Assembly (NCBI RefSeq): GCF_963576675.1 | Contig: NC_088912.1 | Coordinates: 11,121,001 to 11,185,000, forward strand | DNA: 64,000 nt | Direction of reading: 5' to 3' | Origin: Euphorbia lathyris | Lineage: Eukaryota; Streptophyta; Magnoliopsida; Malpighiales; Euphorbiaceae | Shown: positions 38,401-51,800 of the stretch, in pieces | Layout: every line of letters starts with the position of its first letter | How positions within the stretch are numbered: position 1 is the first letter of the stretch | Translations under genes and position numbers: made by a program | Notes under the pieces: generated by a model | The model's input: the letters and a program-made list of their open reading frames with translations, nothing else | Databases searched by the model: none | What the model was told of the DNA's origin: nothing

Positions 38401-41400
38401 GTCTTACAACTTACAACTCCTACTTAATCCTAGATGGACAAAACCATTTTATCTTTCTCTCAAAATATCGCAACATAAAAATCATATTTGGACTTCAATC
38501 CAAGTCACAGAAATAATAACAATAACAACAGCAACATCTTTCTCAATCCAAAAACAATTCGCATAAAATAGTCAAATTCATTTTCCAACCCAATTTTCAA
38601 AATACCACGATAATAAATAATTATTCTTCAAATAATCAGAATTAAAAGTAAACAATATATTTTAAACAATTTAATAAAACGTATTTAAAGCCACTTAAAT
38701 AATTTAAGACTAAAACTTATTTTTATTTGTCATTGGAATAGTTACGTATAACATTAAACCGATATCGCTGATTGAAGGTTCAATTAGACTCGTGACACTG
38801 TTATGAGTCTATCCGTATAGATTTTTTTATTTTCAATTTCTGTATATTATTATTTTTCATTATATATAAATATTTAGACGGGAACAATTTAATAATTAAC
38901 TAGCGTCAAATCTTTTCCGTGACAGAAACCTCTAATTAGTCATCTATATAACTGTCTAATTAAAACCTATTAAAGAGAAAAATAATTATCTCTAATAGAC
39001 GGCTAACAAAAGTTCTCAGATGCACCAAACGATAGTATCTAGTCTGCCGATTCGAGACCTTTTACTCTAATTCAAAAGCTTCTTTATACTTATTCAATAC
39101 GAAATTGTAATCCGAAAGTTGTGCCTTTAAAACAAAGTGTTACCTTTACTTAATAAAGTGCCACGTTTTTTTTCCTAATTTCTTCTTTTTTTTTCTTTTT
39201 TATTTATTTATTTATTGTTTAATGAAACAAATCTTTTGTAACATAATAGATATTAATTCCTATATCTTTATATTAGTATATAGCTGGATTGTATATAGTA
39301 AAATATTAATTTTAATCCTTTTAATATATAACGCTTTATAAAACTTAATCAAAATTTTTAATTTACACCTAAAAATATTAAATTAAACCCGAAAACATAC
39401 TTAAAATTTATAATTAATTAACACTATATATTTTAAAGATAACTATTAGAAATTTTAGATACAGACGTGACATCCACTCTAGTCCACTAGGGACTAGGAG
39501 AGTCGAGCATCCGACCTTCGTGAAGGAAGGCAGATGTATCCATAAGGTGGAACCCTTGTGAACACTTTGGGCTCTGGAGTTAGCCCATAGTGTATGTTTT
39601 TTACAAGACGAGGATTAAACAGATAGAGACCCTCCGGAATGGAATGCTGATAAATGATTTAACGAGATGCTTGAGGCTTAAAGGGGGAAGATCGCTTTGG
39701 TAGGGATTAGTTGGTGGGGGATTTGAAGAAATCTCGGCGCTACATGGGGCATGGCTTCAACCTGGTCCCATGACAATACGCACACGACCCTTTTACATGT
39801 ATTAAAATCTATAAAGTTAAAGGAAATTAAATCATTTTAACATAGTAATTTTCTATTACCTTTTCATTCCCAATTCTTTCATAGCATCTCTACTCTCTGC
39901 TTCAGTAACTTTTTGAGCCCTTAGTTCTTCAACTTTCTTATCAATTAGGTCATTTTCTTCGTTAATGTCTAATCCAGAAATACCATTATGTGGCTCGTTC
40001 AGGTTGTAAGGACTTTCTTGAATTAATCCTGATTTTACTCCACAAACATATGCTGAAACATACACATATTAATTAAATAAGGCTTAATATATAACTATAT
40101 GCTTAATACATTAGGTCGTCCGGTCTTAACCTTTTAAAGAAATTTTTGAACCGGTTACTTTAAATCTTAAAAATTAGAGTGGAGGAGACGAAGTTGAAGC
40201 AAAATTTTGCACGTTGCCTTCAAAATGATCGGTAATTGCTTTCATTTTTTTAGGATAAAGTCTAAATTTGCCTATATTGTTTTGAGGGAAGTGCAAATTA
40301 TACCCCTATCTGACAGAAAATTTGAAAAAGACTAGCTTAACCGTTAATTGAATGTCGCATCGAACTTTTCAAATAAATTTGTCAATAAATTGTAGTAGTT
40401 TCTTGCATTTTTTCAGATCGTTTGTAGCCGCATTAATTAATATGTTATGTAGTTTTTTATGATTAATTTATATATTACAAGTGTAATTTTTGACATTTTG
40501 AGAGGTTCGCAACTCTTTGTAACATAGTAAACATAATTGATGTTTAGAATGTATGATGCAATAGTTAAATAGTGAGTTAAATTACGTAAATTAATTTGTT
40601 TAAATTTTCTATTAGGTCCAAGTAAAATTGATCCTAGTTAGAAATAATAGGGGAAGTTTTCTAACATTTTATACGTAAGAAGTGTATGTATATTTCTTTA
40701 AACACAATAGAGGCAAATTTGGACCTTATCCCTCTTTTTCTTTTAAGAATTTGGACACCCTTAGTGGAGGATCTCCGAGTGATCACCCCTTAATTGAGGG
40801 CCCTTTACTTATCCAAATTATCTGATTGGTCTCCTAAACTTTAAATATATCTCATTAATCAACTATAATATACGTCAATCAATGATCATTTGAACAATGA
40901 TGACCTCCTAAACTAGTGTGATTTATTGATATCTGACTTGATCAACCAATATTTACACTGATAATAATTATTTGGACTTTTATGTTATTATATGTTAAAG
41001 TTTAAAAACGTTTATGTGTATTACAAAGTTCAAGTGTTATCATATTAGTAACAATCTTTGGTGATCACCTGGACCTAAATGATCAAATGAACTTAGTCAT
41101 TCACCATTAGATCTGGTGTATTAAAATCCTATGATATAAATTCAAAATATTCTAAAACTTAAATTTAATAAACTCAGATCTAAAGGTGAATAACCAAATT
41201 CATTTTGATCATTCAAGACCAGATGAACAACACTGTAATAACTACCATGGAAAAAGACTATTTTACCCTTACACATTGCAAAAATGGAAAAGAAAATGTT
41301 GCAAAAAAATTATAATAATTACACTAACCCGTAGATAAGTAGACAAGCAACTTCAATTTTGGGCAAGTTTTAGCAAAGCACACAACGTTCTTAGCTCCCA

Positions 41401-44400
41401 TTGTATTGGTACCAAATGCAACATCGTACCTGCATGTAAATTTAAGTATGGTTGTCAAAATGGACCGGCCACAGAACCGAAAAAGATAAAGCGTCAATGA
41501 TTAAAGGTTCAACCGGGATTTAATCTGGATTCATAAAATCCAATAAAAAATAATATTTTTTATTCACAATTAATCTTATAATATAGTAAAATATTTTATT
41601 TTTTAAGAAAATAGTAAGATATTAACATTAGTATAATAATAAAAATATTTCTCTAATATCAATTAATAGTTTTTAGAGATATCAAATTTATAAATTAAAA
41701 ATATGATACAATAATTCATATAACAATTTTAAAATATAAAATATATATTTAATCGTTATTATCCATATTATTTACATGTAAATATAATAAAATAATAGAC
41801 TACAACTCAACTTAAATTATATAATTTATTAGAATTTTAAATTTTATATTATATATATATTATAAGCTAATTAAATTTTACTAATATTAGAAAAATAAAA
41901 TAATTTTTAAAAATAATTATCAAAACATAAACTAGAAAAAATAGTATTAAATGATAATTTTAAATTTTAGTTTGTAAATATTATTATATATTCATTAATT
42001 GTGGATAAATATCATAAGTTGTGTATTAGTTTGGTGGTTGAGAAGTATGATTAGGATTAGTAGGTCATGTGTTTAAGTCCTTTTGTCTTCACAATTTTTT
42101 TAATTGGAGATTAGACCCTGTTTTTTTTAAGTAAAGGTTGGGTTACAGGCTAAGATCGGAATGCAAAGATCCCAACTAGGTTGGCATCTTCACAAAACCA
42201 AACAAAAACCTAGACCCGAATTTTATTAAAATGAGGAAAAAATACAGGAGAAAAATTAAGAGAAACGAAATTGTTCTAAACAATACATATCATCAGAAAT
42301 AAATCTATTGCAAAAAGCGGGTGCAGAATTCCACCAAACAATATGATCTGTTGTGACACCAAATTTAGCCAATGCATCAGCCGTTCTATTTCCTTCGCGA
42401 AAAATATGAGTAACATTTAGATCCATAAAAGAACAATGCCGGAGACAAGTAATCCAATCCTGTCGCAACGCCCATGGAACAACTAAAGAGCGCTTCCTAA
42501 GCAAATTTACCACATAAACAGAGTCGCATTCCACCCAGAATTTGTGCCATCCTTTTTCCCAAGAAATCTGAATAGCAAAAATAACGGCTTTCAATTCGGA
42601 AATATGCGCAGAAGGGGTATCCACTCGAAACGCAAAACAACCCCGAGCAAATCCTCGAGTAGTGCGAAACACCCCCCCTGCTCCCCCCATTCCTGTATTA
42701 ATATTTACAGAACCATCTGTGTTAACTTTGAGCCATCCCGGTGGAGGACGAACCCAAGTAACACTCACTATATTAGGAGCTCGAGGGGGTCTAAGGGGAA
42801 TGTGTAATTGCCTAAGAACACGAAGCTCATCAACATTGTTTTTCATATGACCTTTATTACCAATACCGCCTTCACGAATCATAATCCAAAGCCTACGAAG
42901 CACAAGATGAATTGATGGTGTTTCATTCTCAAATATCGCTTTATTTCTAGTGTACCACAAAATCCAAATCAAACTAACAACTCCAATTGACCATAACAAA
43001 CCCACTTGAGAACTGAAGCTATGATTTAAACAATTCAAGATAAGAGTAACTAGAGAATCCGTCAATATGATATGTTTACCAAAAAGAGAGCCCAACGCTC
43101 TCCAAGCAGTTTGAGAAAAGGGACAATGAACCAGAATATGTTCAATTGGTTCCGATGCCGCTTTGCATAACATACAACGGGAAACAATAGGTATGCCACG
43201 CTTCTGCAATTGGTCATGCGTGGGCATGTAACCCAATAAAGCCCTCCAGCAAACGATCGAACGAGAAGGAGGAATGACTTCAGACCAGATAAACTTGCAC
43301 CATTGAACCTTTGCTGCATTATTACCTAATGAAAAATAGAAATCATTGACAGTAAAAATACCTGAAGAAGAATATGTCCAGACGCAGAAATCCTCATCAT
43401 CACCGCCACGCCTAATCTCCATAATATGTTGTTGTAAAACCTGTGGAAGCTGCTGCAGATTTATCCATGAATCTCCATCAAGATATTCCTCAACGCTATT
43501 AAATCGAGTACGTTGGATATTACGGGGCAGATTTAATTGTTCACCCACCGAGGGCTTAATCCACAATTCACTCCAGAAATTCACCTTTGAATTATTACCT
43601 ATCCACCAATGAGATTGATCCCTAAGAATATAGTAGACCTCTCGGATTGATGGCCAAATCGAAGAATTAGAAATTACAGCTTTCGGGAGCCCAGAAAGCG
43701 TAAGAAAACGCTGTTTTAAAAGAATTGAAACTAAAGAGCTCCCAGTAAGTAATTCCCACGCCATCTTGCCAAGAAGAGCCTTATTAAATCGAAGCAAATC
43801 TTTTATGCCTAGACCTCCATTCTCAATTGGACTACAACAAACTTTCCACGGAATAGTAACAAGTTTTCTTGTGTCAATATAGCCAGTCCACAGAAAATTC
43901 CTAATACAATTATTCACCCTTTTCAAAAGCGCCATTGGCCACTTGTAAATAATGAAGGAATGAACAAAAGCCCCTGTCAACACTAACTTGATCAAAGTTA
44001 ACCGACCCGCAAATGAAAGAGAAGTTCCTTTCCATTTACTCAAATTAGCCAGGAACCTATCCGCAAGAGGCTGTAAATGGCAATGCCTAGGAGCTCCGAT
44101 AAAAAGTGGGACGCCAAGATAAGAGAAAGGCAACCCCTGCAGCCGAATGCCAATTAAATTCGCCAAAAAAGCAGCACGTTGGGCTGAAGTATGCTTTCCA
44201 AAATACACAGCCGACTTTCCCCAATTAACAATTTGCCCTGAAAGAAGACCGTAAAACTCAAAAAGTTTTTTAATAGTGTGCATATTACGGACGGTAGCTT
44301 TGCCAAAAAGCAATATATCATCAGCATATAACAGATGTGAAGGAAAACAAACCCCACGGGCAAACAACATGTTATCAAACTCACCACTTGCTTCTAATTT

Positions 44401-47400
44401 AGTGATCCAACGACTAAAGAAATCCTCAGCAAGACCAAATAAAATAGGAGATAGAGGATCTCCTTGACGAACCCCACATGAGCAACTAAAATAGCCCCGA
44501 GAACAGCCCCCAACAAGAATCGAGACTCGAGAAGAAGAAAGGATATTAAGGATCCAGTCTCTAAACTGCAATGAAAAAACGAAAGCATCTAAGACTGCAA
44601 GCAAAAAACTCCAATCCAGTGTATCAAACGCCTTTTGAATGTCAATTTTCAAAGCCATATTACCGCCAAAACAACGTTTGTCTAAAGAATTAATCCCTTC
44701 TGAAGCTGCAGAAATACAGTGGTGGATACTTCGATTTTTAATGAACCCGAACTGGTTTTCAGAAACAATGCGAGAAGCAATAATTGCAAGTCTGTCTACG
44801 AGAATTTTAGAAATAATTTTAAAACTAAAATTACTCATAACAATTGGTCGATACTGATCTACTCGGCTGGCACCCTCGACTTTAGGAATTAAAACCATGA
44901 GATTAGAATTCATACCAGGAAGAATATGACCGTTGTTAAAAAAACTTTTAACCATATTACAGACATCAGAACCAACAATGTCCCAAAAAGTTTGAAAAAA
45001 AAACCCTGTGAAACAATCAGGCCCAGGTGCACTGTCTTTATCCATACTAAAAACTGAAATTCGAATTTCCTCATTTGAAGGACATCTCGCCAAAGCAATA
45101 TTGTCTTCTGTTGTGACAGAATGGGGCATAACATCCGCAACTACTCCTAAATCCACTGAAGTGCTACGACTAGTAAAAAGTTGGGAGAAATAATTCACCA
45201 CATGTGAAGAAATAGCTTCCATTGAGTTCGTAATTTCTCCATTAATTTCCATAACATCAATTCCAACCCGCAATTTTTTTTATAGCAGCAACGCGGTGGA
45301 AGAAAGACGTGTTTCGATCCCCATCTTTTAACCATTTAACCCTGCTCCGCTCTTTATAGAAAGATTCTTTCCTCTGAAGCTCTAATTCAAGGCTAGCGTG
45401 AGCTAAAAGCTCTTGCTCATGGAGATCTGACTGGAATCCCACATCTTCAAGCTGATATTGAACCGCAGCTAATTTCTCACTTGCAACACGAATATTTTCA
45501 TCAAGCAACCCAAAAACATTACGATTCCAAATTCTAAGAATGGGACGTAAGGTACGCAATTTATGGCATAGAAGTTGCGCAGGAGGTAACGAGGTTTGTG
45601 CATCAGCCCAATGTTGAGAAATTACCCCATGTAGAAGAGGATGAGTAACCCACATAGAAAGGAATTGGAAGCGAGAAACATGAGGATCACCATGAGAACA
45701 GGAAAATAGAAGAGGATTATGATCCGATAAATGTCGCGGAAGCGCAACACAAGAAATTGAATCCCAAAAATCCATAAAACCTGCCGAGACCATTGATCGA
45801 TCCAAACGGCACTCAACCCTTGCAGAACCTAATCTACCATTACACCAAGTGTACTTTGCACCAACTGTATCGACATTAAAAAACCCGCACATGTCAATGA
45901 ATGACCGAAAATCAACACAAGACGAACTAACCGGTAAGGCACCTGTCTTCTCATGTGCTCCGACGATTGCATTAAAATCTCCTATAATTAACCAACTATT
46001 TGGAGATGAATCGCAAAGGCCAATAACATCTGACCAAAGAGATAAACGACGAGAAATTAAATTGCTGGCATAGACAAAGGTCAGACGCTGCACAGAACCC
46101 GAAATACTATAATCCACTGTGATATGCTGCTCATGCTCACGAATAATGGTGACCTGATGAGAGATTCTTGCAAATAGCCACAAAGAGGGAAAGTTTCCAA
46201 CATTCCTGGCAATCAACTTCAACCCCAGACTACTCCAAAGTCTAGTCGGAATACTATCGAACTGAACCATTGGCTCAGCAATACAAACGAAATCAGGTTT
46301 ATTTTGTGAACAATAAAGAGTAAGAGCTCGCTGTGTACTAGGGTTATTCAAACCCCGACAATTCCAATAAAGGACAATCATGGATAATATCTTCCCGGTT
46401 TCTTGCGCTCTCTTTTAGGGCGCATTGATTTAGAGGAATTAATCTCAATTGACCGATGATTTAAATCCGAAGAAACAACCTCATCTTCATCTGCCCATGA
46501 AACACGCTTTGAATTCTGAAATTCTGAGTTTGAAGGTGATAACTCTGAAATAATAATTTCATTGTTTGTGCTCCCATCCATGTTGGATAAAAGATCAAAT
46601 CTATTAGGAGATAAAATGTCAGCTTTCTGTGGCGAGTCCGGAAAAATAATACTCACCGGACGAGGGACATTAACATTATAACGTTTACTAATTGGTGGTA
46701 ACCAGTTGGTTATCGTTTTAATACCACTTCCCATCCCAGCTTCATCCTCCAAATCAGATGATGAAGAGCTATTAATTTCTTCAACAATAACGTATTTTCC
46801 TGAAACATGGTCACGGACTCCTTGAGGTACCGACTGTTTAAGGGCATCAGTAATATTTTTAAGAATACCAGAGACAGGAATGTCATCATTACTTTGATCA
46901 CGAACTTTTTTCCAAATTTTAATGTTGTCCGGTTCTCCTGAATTATTCCTAGGAGTATTAGATTTTTGTCCATCATAAGTATCTGATTCCGATTTAGATT
47001 GAGCCGTGGAACGTTTACGGGACACAATTAAGCGTTTAAATTTTGATGTAATAGAGACTACGGCTGTATCATTCTGATTTGAAACGTTATTATCAGAGAT
47101 TTGTTTGCATTGATATGCAACATGCCCTATAGTCGAACATTGTTTACAAAATTTTGGCAAATCTTCGTATACAATCTGAATCCATAGTTTTTTGCCATCT
47201 CTTTCAATCCCAACCTGTGTCTGTAATTTACTCGCCATATCAACATCCAGCAATATCCTAGCAAAATATCCATAATCTCCTTCTAAAGTAGCTCGATCAA
47301 TTTTAATAAGACCACCAAGACAACGAGCAATGTCCGAGAGGATCATAGGGTCCCAGTAAACCCAAGGAAGATTGTAAAGTCTTACCCATATCTGAGCAGT

Positions 47401-48766
47401 AGTTGTTTTTTGAGATAACGGGTGAAAATCTGGGGTCCGTAGTTGAATGCGGAAAACTCCTGGTTTGAGTCCAATGATTCCACGACTGCGAACCAGTTGT
47501 TTAGCTTCTTCAGAGGGAAGTAAAACATGATAAAAACCCTTTCCTAAAGAGATCAAACGCCATGGGACAGAAATTCCCCATGCTTTCGTTAGATTTGAAC
47601 GAAGATCATCAAGTTTCCATGGTGTTTCTCCTTTATTCAAGTTTAATCGTCCAATTAAAGAGTGATTACATAACTGTATCCGTTTTTCAAAAGCCTTCTG
47701 ATTAATCTTCACAGACTTGTATTCCCCGTCATCAGAAATCACAACTTCAGAGACCGGAGGGACAAGTGAAGATGAAGCAACCACAGAAGCAAAAGATTTA
47801 TGATTCATAACAGAACTAGAACGTTTTTTATAATCAGCAAACATTTTTCTAATTCTATGATCAACTACAGGTCGAAGAACGGGTGAAACCGGCCCAGCCA
47901 TGGTGGCCGGGACGACGAGGGAAAACTTCGATCTTAATATCAGATTTAAATAAATCTAAAGTCAGATATGTTGTTTGAATTGCAATCACACAACAACAAG
48001 AAGATGATCTTTACTTTCTTCCTGTTTTTCTCAAACCAGTAATACACATATATGTCGACATAACAGATCCGCGAGCGAACCGGCGACGGTACAGATCCGC
48101 GAACCACAGAGATCCGAAACAGCGGCAGGAGGAACGTCAACGAAGAGAGGAAGGGGGCGGTGGCGGAGAAGATCCAAAACCCAAACCATATCCGATACAA
48201 CAGAAGACGGCGGCACTGCGACGGAGCTGGCGGAAGGCAACGAGTCGATGGCAGTGAGCGGACGACGACGAAGACGGCGGTGACGCAGATCGGCGACGGA
48301 CCGGTGGTTCGAGGGATGACGCGACACTGCAAAGTCCAACGGCGGTTTCAGATCGGCAAAGGTCGCGTATTTCTTTCAGAGAGAAAGAGACGCTCCCTCT
48401 TCCTTCGCCTTAATTTGTTATAATTTAAATTATAATCGGAGTTAGACCCTGTTCTTTTTTGTTGAAATTAAATTAAATTATAACTGAACTAAACTAAACT
48501 AAATTAAAGTGAATGCTACTGAACTTAACTTAAGTGAACTGAATTGAATGTTTAACCTAACTTAACTTAACTTAACGGAATCCTTAACTTAACTTAACTA
48601 TATAATGATAAATAATATATTATATATAAATAATTATAATTATAATAAAAATGATAAATTATATATATATATAATAAATTATAGATTATATATATAATAA
48701 ATTATAGATTATATATAAGAACTTAGAATTATAATAAATAATAATGGATTATATTTAAATAATACT

Positions 48767-48803
<37 letters not shown>

Positions 48804-51800
48804 TTAGTTGGCTGATTCGAGTTGGGTTTGTAATTTGATTTTAAGTAAGAATGTGGCTAAATTAATATCGTGTTGGGCTAGACAGGAATTGAGCCGAGCA
48901 TTTATAGGTAAAAACCCGTTGGATCCCGTCTGAGTCCAATCTAGCTCATCCCGACGACTCATGAATATGTCTTAAAATTTTAAGGGAATTTGTTCCTAGG
49001 TTTCTTTGGTAGTTTTTAATAAAAGGATAAAATTGAACTATATATTTTTATTATATATATAAAATTGTTTCATAAAAAAATATTTATAGTATTGAACTAA
49101 AATTTCTACTATTTTTTATTATATATATAAAATTTATAGATGGACGAACTAAGTAGTTAGTTTTGTCAAAACTCAAACGCTTTATAATACATTTGTAAAA
49201 ACAAAATAAAAACTAACGAGTATAATATGTATAAATTCAGTGACTAATAGTTTTTTTTTCTAGATTATAATTTACCTTTCATCAAACTTGGTGGTAGCAG
49301 CAAAATTAAGAACAAAGTCTAATTCATTCTTCATTTCTTCCTTCAAGGATGAGTCTTTTATTCCCAAATCTTCAGAACCAACATCACCACAAATAATCTT
49401 AATCTTTTTGGTGAAAATAGAGCTTAGATTTTCTCCCAATTTTTCCTTTACCACTCTAAACAATTCCATATTCATTACCTATATTTAATAGAATTTCCAT
49501 CATATATAAATAAAAGCGTTGCTCGTAATATTATTAGATATATTAAGTGATTAATATACAATTAATTATGTCCAAAATCATAAAACATGAATCAAACATC
49601 ATAATCACATCAACCTAATGATAAAGAAAATTAGTTTCACATATAAATACCTCTTGTAGGATACGTAGAAACACTGATTGTCAATCATAAAGAAGAAATT
49701 TGAGAGATTAGAGGAGTAGTTTTTTGTTTCTTAGTATTACTATAACTAACATTTAAAAACAACGTTTCTTTTTCTTTATATACAAAATGAAAAATCATGA
49801 TTAAAAGTTAGAGAAAATAACACCGAAATTCGTCTTTTAAAAACTATTTATAACTATGTCAAATCATAATTTTAGATTATGTCAAACTAATAAAATCAAT
49901 ACTTTTAATATATTTTAAATATTAAAATTTATAAATTAGAAGTTTAGAATATATTTTCTAGGGTTTATGATTTATGAATTGGAGTCTGAAAATTTTAAAT
50001 TATAGTGTAAAATCATAATATATAGAGAATAATAACGTATTAAGAATTAAGTTTGGTGATATGACTTAATTGTAATTTTGTACTTAATAATGATATTCAT
50101 GTATTTGACCCTAAAAGTTATGTCTTTTTATTTAATCGGGCCAGATTCAATTAGGCCAGATTTCATCAAGGATGACCCACCCAGAATATCCAACAATTAG
50201 AAAAGTTCAATTTTATTTCATTATATAAAACAACCTAATTTTATCTATATTATGGTATAAATTTTAACTCAATTTTACTCGATTTTAGATAAACAACAAG
50301 AAGATTAGCGAGAGAATTCCTTAGTAAATTTTTTTTTTTGAACAATCCTTAGTAAAATTTGAATTGACATTTTTATCATAAAACAACTTTTTATTTTTTT
50401 ACTACGATAGTAAAATTGAACTTTTTCAATAATGTTAGAACTAAATTTGACTTATTGTTAAATAAAATAAAGGGAAAAGTTACAAATTTGGCTCTTTGTT
50501 TATTGATTTGGCTTCCACGTATAAAGTAATGCAATCTAAATATAATGTTTAACAGACGATACAAATTCAAGCCTTATTAATGGAAATTGAGTTATTATTA
50601 TTATTATTGTTATTAGGCTAAATAATTTATTGGTCATCTCATTTTTACTTAACACACTCTTTAGTCCTTATATTTTGAAAAGCTCATTATAAGGTCTCTA
50701 TCATTTGCCACTGTTAATCTTTTGGTCATTCTATGTATCATTTTACATTTTTAATCGTTATATTAGGTATAAACAGACAAACAGAAAATAACAGAGTAAC
50801 AAATCCATTTTGTATCACACTATAACTTTCCTGAAAGCTAAGATAATTTTGGTTAAAAGTCTAAAAAAAAAAAATAAAATTACCAAAGGGTTAATAAGGG
50901 CAAAAAAAAAAATAAAGACTTTATAATTTGTTCTAAACAGTGTGTTACATCAAAGACGAGGACTAATAAACTATTTATCCTAAATAATTTATTAGTTTCT
51001 ACATATTTACCTAATAAACTTTTTAGTCCCCGCATTTTAATAATAAATTGTTTAGTCTTTAACTTTTGGTTTAACTATAAGTTTAGTCCTTTATATAGGG
51101 TTAATAATTTAAATATTTGAGGGACTAAATTGCTCTATAGAGTATAACTTAAAGACTAAACAAATGTATTATTAAAATACGAAGCTAAACAGTATGTTAG
51201 GTAAAAATATAATGACTAATATATTATTTACTCTTGTTATTAAGAGAATGCGGTCAATTTCAAATCTATTGGATGACCAGAACAGTGGAGGTAGGTTGCA
51301 GAGTGGTCGAAACATGAAATTGCATATGAAAAAAAATAGGTCAAATACATGAATATCATAATTAAGTATAAAATTACAACTAAGTCATATTATCAAACTT
51401 AATTCCTGATATGTCATTATTTTCTATATATTATGTTTTTACACCATAATTTAACAATTCTAGACTCTAATTCATAAATCATAAACGCTAGAAAATATAT
51501 TCTAGACTCCTAATTTATAAATTCCAATCCTTAAAATATATTAAAACTACTAATTTTACTAGTTTGACATAATTTAAAATCATTACTTGACATAACTGTA
51601 GATAGTTTTTTTAAAAATGAATTTATATATAAATTTCCCAAAAAAAAATCATCTTTCATCAACTAGACTTGAAATTGCACATGTCGGGTAAACGTTAGGC
51701 TTATGATTGCATTATTTTTCACATAATTTATTCTTTCCGAATGTTGGAAAAATTGAATAAAATTATATAATTAATTTATATACCAACAAATACCTCCTTT

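Larger units (their letters stand above)
42123..48441 (-). mobile_element. Near-complete L1-type LINE with RNase H, in FAR intron 3
   Basis: 6.3-kb non-LTR retrotransposon in the order 5' UTR, ORF1 (DUF4283-like plus zinc knuckle), endonuclease, reverse transcriptase, zf-RVT-like cysteine region, RNase H, 3' UTR, A-tail. The 3' end is the T run after 42122 on the plus strand. Both ends are flanked by the 12-bp target duplication TTAGACCCTGTT (42111-42122 and 48442-48453). It has the same orientation as the host gene. The long ORFs and clean target duplication point to a young insertion. The only coding defect I see is a frame break at an A8 run in ORF2. Confidence 0.93.

Noticed and set aside
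42544..44857. Plus-strand frames opposite the LINE reverse transcriptase
   Set aside because: Shadows of a real minus-strand coding region; the same shadows appear against the copy at 61-62 kb.
48031..48423. Overlapping frames of 87-128 codons at the LINE 5' end
   Set aside because: They fall in the LINE 5' UTR, overlap on both strands and show compositional rather than coding features.
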